Part shown: positions 24,277 to 31,682 of the stretch, piece after piece | How positions within the stretch are numbered: position 1 is the stretch's first letter | Layout of the letters: each line of letters begins with the position of its first letter | Assembly: GCA_047639675.1 (NCBI GenBank) | Contig: JBLIOI010000044.1 | Span: 1-33,042 of the forward strand | Direction of reading: 5' to 3' | Origin: JABACD01 sp047639675 | Lineage (GTDB): Bacteria; Planctomycetota; UBA1135; GCA-002686595 | Length of the DNA: 33,042 nucleotides | Position numbers and translations under genes: made by a program | Notes under the pieces: model-generated | Database searches by the model: none | Told to the model about the DNA's origin: nothing | What the model saw: only the letters and a program-made list of their open reading frames with translations

Positions 24277-26614
24277 TCGAAGAATTGGGTTCGTCCTCTG
24301 CGCTTGGATGGCGTTCAGCTACACGTTGTTCGCCCAGAGTGAATCACTCCTGGAGCGCCGTGCAACGGCCACTCTCTTGGCACTGCAGAGTAGCCCAGCA
24401 GATTTTGAGCAGGTTCTCTCGCTGCTTGAGGACCCCGATGAGCTCACGCGCAGGACCCTGCTCGAGTACCTCGGAGCGGTCGAACTTGACAGTCAAGAAG
24501 CAGGCCAATTGAGAGTCGCGGAACTGTACACAAGCGCACGAGATGACAGTGCCTTGCGCGTTCGCCAAGCAGCCCTTGAAGCTCTAGCCGGCCTTGACTC
24601 TAAATTGGCTGCAAACGCACTCTTTAGCCTATTTGGCGAGCTTTCCGTCTCTGAACGAAAGAATGCTGCTGAGCTCTTTTGTAGCGTCATGTACCCCGAG
24701 TCTGAGGCGGCTCGGGAACTGTTAGAGGAAGGCGTCGTCGCCTCCTTCTGTGAGTCGCCCAACGCCTTGCCCCTCGACGTTCTAGCGCTGCTCTTGCCGA
24801 ATTATGGTCTTCGTCTTGCGGAACGTGAGGACGGTGGTGAACTTGCCCGCGAGCGCGCTCCTTTGGTGCTCGGCCTTAGAAATCCATCGCCGGCGATTCG
24901 CGCAGCAGCTGACCTTGCATTCCGAATGTTCCAAAGTCGTTTGCGCGAACTGGAGCGACATGAGCGCGCCGATCGCTCGCTTGAGCACTTCGCAACAGAT
25001 GGTGTTCCGACCAAGCCGTTGCTTTACTTGCGAGTGGTCAACTCCATGGAAGAGGGCACGATCGAGCTCGACGTTGCGCTTGCCGGAGCTCGGCGATTGG
25101 GCCAATCCAGCCCGGCGGACGATGCCACAGAGGAAGGTGAATGGCGCGCGCGAGCGGCACTCTTGGAAGCCAATGTATTGATGGCGCAGAACAGACTGGA
25201 AGAAGCGGCAGGGCCCTTGGAGAGGGCTGGCGATCTCTACGATGGCTTGATCGCCCGCCAGTTGGAACAGTGGGGAGAACGCGGCGCCATGCGCCAACGG
25301 GATCTCTTGCAGGGTCGCGCCTTGGTGGAATTTGCGGAAGTCTTTCGACGAATCGCCTCGGGAATAAATCCCAACGACTTGGGCCTGTTCCAACGTTTGC
25401 GAACCGCCCACGCCATGCAAATCGAGTCCCAGGTCATCGCCAGAGACTCGGATGTTCCCGCAGTCGCCGTCATGGATCCCTTCTTCGGAGCGGCCTTGAG
25501 TCCCTGCGCCTTGATCTTTGCGGCCAAGCCCCACGCGGCTTGGGACGCCGCCCGGTGCATCAAAATGAAGCGAGGCTTGGGTCGCGCCTTGGCCAGCGTC
25601 AGCGCGCGCGAAATGCCCGGCTACGAGCCCTATCCTTACCCCTTGCCTGAAGTCGGTGACCCGGTCATTGATATCCGCCGCAGGAGATGGCTTGACAAGT
25701 TGGCGGAGGGCGAAGTCAGAGCTTTGAAGCGCGAGTTAGATGTTCTGCGCTCGAAGGAAGAGCGCCAAGTTGATCCGGATCCACAGCTCGAGAGCGACAT
25801 CGCTTTCGTCTCCTATTCCCTCGCACGTACCGAGCGAAGTCTGAAGCGAGAGACTCTAGCTGACCGCTATTTTGGGTTGAGGCGTCCGACGGCCGATGCC
25901 TTGCTACTGGCCGAACTTCTGCGCCGCGAGGGGCGGACGGAAGAGAGTCGAGAGCTTGCCAAACGCTTCGACGATGACTTGACCGCCCATAACTTGCGCC
26001 AGAAGTTCACCTGGGCATTGCACCTTGCAGCGCAGGCTGAATTGATGATTGGAGGCTGTTGGTCCGACGAGGGCGATGCTACCTCTGCGGAGGAGCACAT
26101 GCTTGTGGCTTTGGATTTGCTCGAAGGGTTACGGACTTACTTCGAGGATGCCGACGCTCCGGATTCCGCGCTAGCGGTAGACAATGAGATCGCCGAAGCG
26201 TTGGTCTCGTTGGCGGTCAATTCCAATGTGAAGGCCAAAGACCCGGAGAAGGCTCTGGCTTACTTCGAGCGCGCCTATTTGCTTCGGCAAGATGACTTCA
26301 TGCGCATCATGTTGGCCTGCTATCGGGCCCGTTCCGGTCGCGCGAACGAGGCGCGCGAGCTTATCTCTGATGTCCCGGAGTCGCCCCGTGGCTACTACAA
26401 CTTGGCCTGCACCTACGCCTTGCTGGGTGAGGTTCAAATGGCCTTGGAGTACTTGGAGCGTGACTTCGAGGAGAATCGTACGAGTCGTGAGGCGTTGGAG
26501 AAGCAGAAGGAATGGGCGCGTGGCGATCCGGACCTCGTGGCATTGCGGGAAGATCCTGGGTTTCAATTCTTGACGGCGCCGGGGCCGGTAGAGGAGTCAG
26601 AGGAGGAGAAGTAG
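24266..26614 (+). CDS. Secreted HEAT/TPR-repeat protein of unknown function
   Basis: A 782-residue protein with a signal peptide (RRIGFVLCAWMAFSYTLFA). HEAT-like helical pairs follow (about 25-230; LLEDPDELTRRTLLEYLGA, DSALRVRQAALEALAGL), then TPR-like repeats to the end. The last part, YYNLACTYALLGEVQMALEYL through DPDLVALREDPGFQFL, is the typical closing TPR element of many envelope proteins. The start was set at GTG 24266, with a purine-rich GGGGGAG just upstream, overlapping the activator stop by 11 bp; ATG 24248 is an alternative. No enzyme motif was found. Overlap with the activator gene suggests co-translation, so the two may act in one regulatory or envelope-stress pathway. Confidence 0.78.
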   Translation: MKSSRRIGFVLCAWMAFSYTLFAQSESLLERRATATLLALQSSPADFEQVLSLLEDPDELTRRTLLEYLGAVELDSQEAGQLRVAELYTSARDDSALRVRQAALEALAGLDSKLAANALFSLFGELSVSERKNAAELFCSVMYPESEAARELLEEGVVASFCESPNALPLDVLALLLPNYGLRLAEREDGGELARERAPLVLGLRNPSPAIRAAADLAFRMFQSRLRELERHERADRSLEHFATDGVPTKPLLYLRVVNSMEEGTIELDVALAGARRLGQSSPADDATEEGEWRARAALLEANVLMAQNRLEEAAGPLERAGDLYDGLIARQLEQWGERGAMRQRDLLQGRALVEFAEVFRRIASGINPNDLGLFQRLRTAHAMQIESQVIARDSDVPAVAVMDPFFGAALSPCALIFAAKPHAAWDAARCIKMKRGLGRALASVSAREMPGYEPYPYPLPEVGDPVIDIRRRRWLDKLAEGEVRALKRELDVLRSKEERQVDPDPQLESDIAFVSYSLARTERSLKRETLADRYFGLRRPTADALLLAELLRREGRTEESRELAKRFDDDLTAHNLRQKFTWALHLAAQAELMIGGCWSDEGDATSAEEHMLVALDLLEGLRTYFEDADAPDSALAVDNEIAEALVSLAVNSNVKAKDPEKALAYFERAYLLRQDDFMRIMLACYRARSGRANEARELISDVPESPRGYYNLACTYALLGEVQMALEYLERDFEENRTSREALEKQKEWARGDPDLVALREDPGFQFLTAPGPVEESEEEK

Positions 26615-26616
26615 CG

Positions 26617-26632
26617 GGGTCCTGACGGACCC
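26617..26632 (+). terminator. Terminator candidate after the HEAT/TPR gene
   Basis: GGGTCC-TGAC-GGACCC forms a perfect 6-bp stem two bases after the TAG. A pyrimidine run (TCTCTTTTT) follows about 15 bases later, farther than in a classical intrinsic terminator. Confidence 0.4.
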
Positions 26633-26821
26633 AAGGTGACCCAAGACTCTCTTTTTCACTCGGATTCTCGTCCCCGCTTCCCATTCCGCTCCATTCGACG
26701 GTATCCTCCGCGCTCGAATTCTGAGTCCTCCGACATTTTGATGCGCCCGCGAGCGCGGACGGGGGATGAGAGCTGAATGGTGTTGCGGCGCCGTTCTGAT
26801 GCCACAGACAATTTAAGGCAA

Positions 26822-28000
26822 ATGGGAAATGTGACCCTTACCGGCAAAGGCCGGCGTTGGGTGCTTAACGGGCACCCGTGGATTTATCGCGACGACATTG
26901 CTTCCGGCGAAGCCGAGCCTGGCGAGTTGCTGCACGTTGAAGATCCCAACGGAAATAACGTTGGTTGGGGACTCTTCAGTGCGAGCTCAAAGATCGCCGT
27001 TCGTTTAGTGACTTCGCAGAAGGAGCAACCGAACCGTGACTTTTGGGCGGAACGAATTGGCCTCGCTGTTCGCACGCGCCAGAAAATGGGGCTTGTGAAT
27101 CCGGAAGGCGCCTATCGATTGATCGGCGGTGATGCGGATCGCATTCCTGGTTGGATCGTCGACGTCTACGGTACAACTGCTGTTGTGCAGAGTTCGATTC
27201 AGGCCACCGATCGCATGCGCGATTTCCTCGTCGAACTATTACAAGAAGCCTTGCCCTACGAACTTGAGACGATCATCGATCGCTCAGATTCTTCTGTGCG
27301 CCGCTTTGAGGACCTTGATTCGCGAGTTGAAACTCTCAAGGGCGAAGTGACCGGACCGGTCATCGTTCGTGAAGACGAGCTCGAATATGAAGTCGATGTA
27401 CTCGGTGGACACAAGACCGGGCACTACCTGGATCAGCGTGAGAACCGCAAGCAAGCGGCTAAGTATGTTGCTGGTGGCCGCGTTCTGGACGCCTTCTGTT
27501 ACGACGGCTTGTTCGGAATTCGCGCCGCTTTGGCGGGTGCCAAGGAAGTCGTTTGCCTGGATCAGTCCGCGGCTTCGGGCGAGCGCCTGATGCGCAATGC
27601 GGAACGCAACGGCGTTCAAGATCGCGTGACCTTTCAAAAGGCCAATTGCATGCAGGAGTTGCGCAACAGGCTGGAAGCGGACGAGAAGTACTCGATGGTC
27701 GTTGTCGATCCTCCGGCCTTCGCACGAAATCGTCGTGAAATCGATGGGGCCGAGCGCGGCTACGTCGAAGTCAACCGCCGGGCCCTCGGTTTGGTTGAAG
27801 AAGGCGGCTTCTTGATCTCAGCCTCCTGTTCATACAACGTCCGGCAAGCGGACTTCATGAAGTTCCTTGGCTCGGCGGCGCGACTTGCAAAGCGCGATGT
27901 CTGGATCGAGGAGATGCGCGGCGCTGCGCCGGATCATCCAGCACCGATTAACTTGCCCGAATCGAACTACTTGAAGTGCGCTTTCCTGCGAGTCCTTTAG
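26822..28000 (+). CDS. rlmI: Class I SAM-dependent rRNA methyltransferase (RlmI-like)
   Basis: About 392 residues. The N-terminal PUA-like domain (GKGRRWVLNGHPWIYRDDI) and central SPOUT-free linker with GGHKTGHYLDQRENRK precede a Rossmann methyltransferase with VLDAFCYDGLFGIRAA (SAM motif I), VVVDPPAFARNR (motif IV) and ISASCSYNV (motif VI cysteine). This is the architecture of E. coli RlmI, which makes m5C1962 in 23S rRNA. I chose ATG 26822 because family members begin shortly before the KGR segment and AAGG precedes it; ATG 26777 in frame would add 15 residues. The exact target base is inferred from family only. Confidence 0.87.
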   Translation: MGNVTLTGKGRRWVLNGHPWIYRDDIASGEAEPGELLHVEDPNGNNVGWGLFSASSKIAVRLVTSQKEQPNRDFWAERIGLAVRTRQKMGLVNPEGAYRLIGGDADRIPGWIVDVYGTTAVVQSSIQATDRMRDFLVELLQEALPYELETIIDRSDSSVRRFEDLDSRVETLKGEVTGPVIVREDELEYEVDVLGGHKTGHYLDQRENRKQAAKYVAGGRVLDAFCYDGLFGIRAALAGAKEVVCLDQSAASGERLMRNAERNGVQDRVTFQKANCMQELRNRLEADEKYSMVVVDPPAFARNRREIDGAERGYVEVNRRALGLVEEGGFLISASCSYNVRQADFMKFLGSAARLAKRDVWIEEMRGAAPDHPAPINLPESNYLKCAFLRVL

Positions 28001-28007
28001 CGAGGAG

Positions 28008-28033
28008 GGCCCTGGTTTGTGAGAATCAGGGCC
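28008..28033 (+). terminator. 10-bp stem-loop between rlmI and thiS
   Basis: GGCCCTGGTT-TGTGAG-AATCAGGGCC forms a 10-bp stem with one G-T wobble, 13 bases before the thiS ATG. It can end the rlmI transcript or attenuate thiS. No TPP-riboswitch core sequence accompanies it and no T-run follows. Confidence 0.5.
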
Positions 28034-28045
28034 ACCAAGAACAGC

Positions 28046-28246
28046 ATGAAGATTCAACTCAACGGAAAAGCCAAGGAAGTCCCCGAGGGCAGCACGATCG
28101 CCCTGCTAGTGGAACTGCTTGAACTGCAACCTGAACAGGTAGCCGTCGAATTGAACGAACAGTTGGTGCGACGCGTGGAACGCGTGAATGTGCAGCTGTG
28201 TGAAGCGGACCGTGTCGAGATGGTGACGCTAGTTGGCGGAGGCTGA
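28046..28246 (+). CDS. thiS: Sulfur carrier protein ThiS
   Basis: A 66-residue ubiquitin-like carrier that delivers sulfur as a C-terminal thiocarboxylate for thiazole synthesis in thiamine biosynthesis. It starts MKIQLNGKAKEVPEG, has the typical central ALLVELLEL and VAVELNEQLVRR segments, and ends in the required Gly-Gly (VTLVGGG). ATG 28046 fits the family; an upstream alternative start in frame would add nine residues. thiG follows after 45 bp. ThiF, which would activate it, is not in the window. Confidence 0.92.
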   Translation: MKIQLNGKAKEVPEGSTIALLVELLELQPEQVAVELNEQLVRRVERVNVQLCEADRVEMVTLVGGG

Positions 28247-28291
28247 TGAGCGTTGCTTGACCACTTACGAGTAAGGGACCCAGACAAGACA

Positions 28292-29098
28292 ATGAGTAAC
28301 GAGTACCTGAACGACGACCCACTAGTCCTTGGCGAGACCCATCTCAATTCACGCTTACTTGTCGGCACCGGCAAGTACGCGAGTTTCGAGGAGACCGCCC
28401 AGGCCCTTGAAATCAGTGGTACGGATTGCGTCACGGTAGCTGTCAGGCGCGTGAACTTGGATCAAGCGAAGGGGCCTTCACTTCTCGATCACATCGATCG
28501 TACACGCTACAAGATCTTGCCCAATACGGCGGGCTGCTATGACGCGAAGAGTGCCATCCGTACGGCAGAGTTGGCGCGCGATGTGCTCGATACGCGACTG
28601 GTGAAGCTTGAGGTTCTCGGCGACGAGAAAACCCTTCTACCGGATCCGCTCGGAACCTTGGAAGCCGCGCGTGAATTGATCGCACAAGATTTCGAAGTCT
28701 TGGTGTATTGCTCTGACGACCCGCGGATGTGCGTGCACTTGGCGGAAGCCGGAGTTACCAGCGTAATGCCTGCAGGTTCACCTATTGGTTCGGGGCAGGG
28801 AGTTCTCAACCCGAACGCCATTCGAATCATCATGGAACTCGTCGACGTGCCTGTGATTGTTGACGCGGGAGTGGGGACCGCTTCTGATGTGGCCGCTGCA
28901 ATGGAACTCGGCGTTGCTGGAGTCCTGCTCAATACGGCCATCGCCAGCGCACGCGAACCTTTGCGCATGGCTCAAGCGATGAATTGGGCTTGTGCTGCCG
29001 GTCGTCAGGCATACCTCAGTGGCCGCATTCCGAAGAAACTCTATGCCAACGCATCATCGCCCGTAGAGGGCACAATTTTCGGGGCGGGTCCTAAGTAA
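28292..29098 (+). CDS. thiG: Thiazole synthase ThiG
   Basis: A 268-residue TIM-barrel enzyme that joins deoxyxylulose 5-phosphate, dehydroglycine and the ThiS thiocarboxylate into the thiamine thiazole. Signatures are RLLVGTGKY, VTVAVRRVN, LPNTAGCYDAK, the Schiff-base lysine segment LVKLEVLGD (K105), LLPDPL, SVMPAGSPIGSGQG and VDAGVGTASDVAAAMELG. ATG 28292 is the natural family start. The stop abuts the next gene's ATG with no gap, so the CPBP gene is almost surely co-transcribed. Confidence 0.96.
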   Translation: MSNEYLNDDPLVLGETHLNSRLLVGTGKYASFEETAQALEISGTDCVTVAVRRVNLDQAKGPSLLDHIDRTRYKILPNTAGCYDAKSAIRTAELARDVLDTRLVKLEVLGDEKTLLPDPLGTLEAARELIAQDFEVLVYCSDDPRMCVHLAEAGVTSVMPAGSPIGSGQGVLNPNAIRIIMELVDVPVIVDAGVGTASDVAAAMELGVAGVLLNTAIASAREPLRMAQAMNWACAAGRQAYLSGRIPKKLYANASSPVEGTIFGAGPK

Positions 29099-29932
29099 AT
29101 GAGTTTGGAAGATCAAAGAGCGATAGTTGGAGCTTGTTTACTACTCGGCGGGTTGGCACTCGCACCGATGGTAGTGGCACTCTCCAAGTTTTGGATTCCC
29201 GGTCGCAACAACTTCTTTGCACGTTGGGGCTTCACGCACTTCACGCTGGTGGTGATCGTATACCTCTGCAGTGGCTTGCTAGTGAGCCTCGCTTGGAACG
29301 CAACGATTGGCGATGAACTTGGCTTCGCCGGGATCATGCTCAAGGCAGGCTTGATATTCCTGGCTCCGGCTGCGTTGATCATCAAGCTTGCTCTCGATCT
29401 TGATCCGGACAAGCTGAAGTCGCTCGGGTTCACATGGCCAGGGAGCGTGCGTGCTGTCCTGTTTGGCCTTGTCACCTACGTTCTCTTGATACCGGCGCTT
29501 CTTGGCGCCTCACTTCTGTGGCCTTGGATTTTCGAGTCCTTGGGTGGCGTTCCGGAAACGCAGGCCGTGATCCAGCAATTCATCGATTTGGACCCTGCAC
29601 AACTTGCCGTGCCGGTCTTATTTGCGGTGTTGATTCAGCCTTTCTTCGAGGAACTTATCTTTCGCGGCTTCCTGCAGCCCCTGTTGGTTCAGAACTTTCG
29701 TGAGTTTTGGGGCGTCATTCTGACCTCCCTGTTGTTTGCCCTAGTGCATCCCCTAGCTGTCTTCTTGCCGGTGTTTGCTTTGTCGCTCGTTTTGGGCGGC
29801 GTGATGCAACGTACCCAACGCTTCGCATCCTGCTGGGCGGTGCACGCTGTGCACAATGGATTGATGCTCTTGCTTGTTCTCGGTTCACCGGAGGCTCGTG
29901 AGTTCATGGATGCCACCGGCTTGACCCAATGA
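29099..29932 (+). CDS. CPBP-family intramembrane metalloprotease
   Basis: A 277-residue polytopic membrane protein with about seven helices. The CPBP (Rce1-like, Abi) motifs are FFEELIFRGFL (E184, E185, R189), FALVHPL (H217) and HAVHNGLML (H249/H252, N253), which form the metal-dependent protease site inside the membrane. The substrate is unknown; relatives process prenylated proteins, bacteriocins or serve in membrane stress. It starts directly after the thiG stop and its TGA overlaps the next ATG (ATGA). Confidence 0.88.
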   Translation: MSLEDQRAIVGACLLLGGLALAPMVVALSKFWIPGRNNFFARWGFTHFTLVVIVYLCSGLLVSLAWNATIGDELGFAGIMLKAGLIFLAPAALIIKLALDLDPDKLKSLGFTWPGSVRAVLFGLVTYVLLIPALLGASLLWPWIFESLGGVPETQAVIQQFIDLDPAQLAVPVLFAVLIQPFFEELIFRGFLQPLLVQNFREFWGVILTSLLFALVHPLAVFLPVFALSLVLGGVMQRTQRFASCWAVHAVHNGLMLLLVLGSPEAREFMDATGLTQ

Positions 29933-30441
29933 CTCACTTCAAGCAGCGCGGTCGTATGCTCTCGATTCCTGAGGGTGCTTGGATGGCTGACAATGCGGTC
30001 ATCACCGGCGACGTTAGCTTGGGCGTTGATGCAAACGTCTGGTTCAGTTGTGTGATCCGAGGCGATGATGCTCCGATCACGATTGGCGCGCGCACGAATA
30101 TTCAAGATCTGACCATGGTGCACGCGGACCCTGGCGTCCCGAACGTCATTGGCAGTGATGTTACAGTGGGTCATCGCTGTGTCTTGCACGGCGCGGAAAT
30201 CGGTGATCACAGCCTGATCGGAATGGGTGCCATTTTGTTAGCTGGCTGCAAGATTGGTGCGGGTTCAATCATCGGCGCCGGTACCGTAATCAAGGAGGGC
30301 TTCATTGTTCCACCGCGTTCGCTCGTGGTGGGCTTGCCCGGTAGGGTGATCCGCGAAGTCTCGGATGAGCAGTATGCGGCGATTGCGAAGAGTTCCGCTG
30401 GCTACGTGCACGCCGTGCGCGAGTACTTGAGCGATGAGTGA
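29929..30441 (+). CDS. Gamma carbonic anhydrase-like left-handed beta-helix protein
   Basis: A 170-residue hexapeptide-repeat protein. The repeats are seen in NAVITGDVSLGVDANVW, VIRGDDAPITIGARTNIQD, SDVTVGHRCVLHGAEIGDHS and GCKIGAGSIIGAGTVIKEG. The zinc ligands of the gamma-CA family fall at H65 (VHAD), H82 (VGHR) and H87 (LHG), with the conserved R44, D46 and Q59 also present. It could hydrate CO2, or act as a PaaY/YrdA-type protein of unsettled function; the proton-shuttle loop of Cam-type enzymes is absent. It overlaps the upstream gene by 4 bp and larE by 8 bp. Confidence 0.88.
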   Translation: MTHFKQRGRMLSIPEGAWMADNAVITGDVSLGVDANVWFSCVIRGDDAPITIGARTNIQDLTMVHADPGVPNVIGSDVTVGHRCVLHGAEIGDHSLIGMGAILLAGCKIGAGSIIGAGTVIKEGFIVPPRSLVVGLPGRVIREVSDEQYAAIAKSSAGYVHAVREYLSDE

Positions 30442-31231
30442 GGCTCTAGTCAGCTACAGTGAGAAGCTAAGTCGCTTGCACAAAAGCTTGTGCGAGCTCG
30501 ACCGGCTAGCCGTTGCTTTTTCCGGCGGAGTTGATTCAAGCGTTTTGCTACATGCTGGCCTCGCGGCGTTGTCCAGCGATTGCGTAGGGGTCATCGCAGA
30601 TTCGCCCTCCTTGCCGCGTGAAGAGCTTCGGCTGGCTTGTGAGTTCGCAGAGGATCTCGGTGCAGAGCTGATTGTGGTCCGTACAGACGAGTTGTCCAAC
30701 GAGCGCTATGTGGCCAACCTGGGTGACCGCTGCTATTTCTGCAAGTCAGCTCTGTTCGAGTCGATGAGCGAGTGGGCTCTTGAGCGCGGATTCACCGCGC
30801 TGGCTTTCGGCGAGATCACCGACGACTTGCTTGATGATCGTCCGGGGGCGATTGCTGCCAAGGAATTCGGCGTGCTTGCGCCGTTGCGTGATGCGGGCTT
30901 CTCGAAGGAGGATGTTCGCCGCTATGCGCGCGAGGCTCAGCTCGTAGTCGCAGAGAAGCCGGCTTCGGCCTGTCTTGCTTCGCGATTGCCGAAGGGGACC
31001 GAAGTTACCCTCGAACGTTTGGCGACGGTCGAAAAAGCGGAAGGTTGCTTGCGCGAACGGGGCTATCGAGTTCTACGTGTGCGTCATCACGGTCAGCGCG
31101 CCCTCGTCGAAGTCGGGGAGCTGGAGATCGATCGCGCACGGGAGGAACGTGAGGATCTAATCAGTGTGCTGCAACCCTTGGGTTTCATGACGATGGACCT
31201 TGGCGTTTACGTTCCTCCGAACGAGCGCTAG
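30434..31231 (+). CDS. larE: ATP-dependent sacrificial sulfur transferase LarE
   Basis: A 265-residue PP-loop ATPase. LarE adenylates pyridinium-bis-carboxylic acid mononucleotide and donates sulfur from its own cysteine to build the nickel-pincer cofactor of lactate racemase. The PP-loop is FSGGVDSSVLLH (SGGVDSS 30-36), and the CYFCK motif lies at 100-104. The signature ASACLASRLP holds C180, corresponding to the sacrificial cysteine of the Lactobacillus enzyme. Its start overlaps the gamma-CA-like gene by 8 bp, which suggests coupling. larB, larC and a racemase are not in this window, so the target pathway is uncertain. Confidence 0.92.
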   Translation: MSEALVSYSEKLSRLHKSLCELDRLAVAFSGGVDSSVLLHAGLAALSSDCVGVIADSPSLPREELRLACEFAEDLGAELIVVRTDELSNERYVANLGDRCYFCKSALFESMSEWALERGFTALAFGEITDDLLDDRPGAIAAKEFGVLAPLRDAGFSKEDVRRYAREAQLVVAEKPASACLASRLPKGTEVTLERLATVEKAEGCLRERGYRVLRVRHHGQRALVEVGELEIDRAREEREDLISVLQPLGFMTMDLGVYVPPNER

Positions 31232-31682
31232 GCAAGGGAAGCTGGCGGTCCGTGCGACGATAAGCACTCCGCTTTTGTCTGCCGCCAAGGCGGGATGCCC
31301 AGGTCCTGCTTCAAGCACAGAACTCGCTACGCCCAGTTCCTTTCAGCCTGGGTGTGCTCAATTCGCAGGCCGAGGACACCATGGATTCGATGAATTCTCT
31401 GGGGGTTGGGATGAGCAAGAGATCCTCTTGATCTGCTCAAATTCAATGCCACGCCGCTTCTATAGATGGAGTCTCGGCCCTACTGGCGGCCCTGATTTCA
31501 CAGCTTGACGTGTCGGAGCCCGGGCGAGTGTGTGGATGCCAACGACAGTGTGCGGGTTTGTCGCAAGCTAAAAGGGACAATACACTTCCATGAGCACAGG
31601 AGCCGGTCCGACCGGCCTAGCACGGAATTTGCGTAGTCTGTGAGACATCGGGCGGATAACTTCCATAACGGCCTCGATTGAT
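31232..31682. other. 450-bp intergenic region without a gene
   Basis: No convincing coding frame or tRNA is visible; a frame on the plus strand from 31200 runs out of the larE end and looks random. The region holds a broken hairpin at 31413-31438 (GAGC/GCTC enclosing AAGAG/CTCTT), a short GC-rich palindrome at 31602-31616 (GCCGGTCCGACCGGC) and the promoter candidate listed next. Confidence 0.5.
31558..31586 (+). promoter_or_regulatory. Weak sigma-70-like promoter candidate for the HEAT gene
   Basis: TTGTCG (31558-31563) and TACACT (31581-31586) are separated by 17 bp, each matching four of six consensus positions. It would give a leader of about 90 bases containing the 31602-31616 palindrome. 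Confidence 0.25.

Noticed and set aside
28001..28045. TPP riboswitch before thiS
   Set aside because: The interval is only 45 bases and lacks the conserved CUGAGA core.
31200..31508. 102-codon frame after larE
   Set aside because: It begins inside larE in another frame and has random composition.
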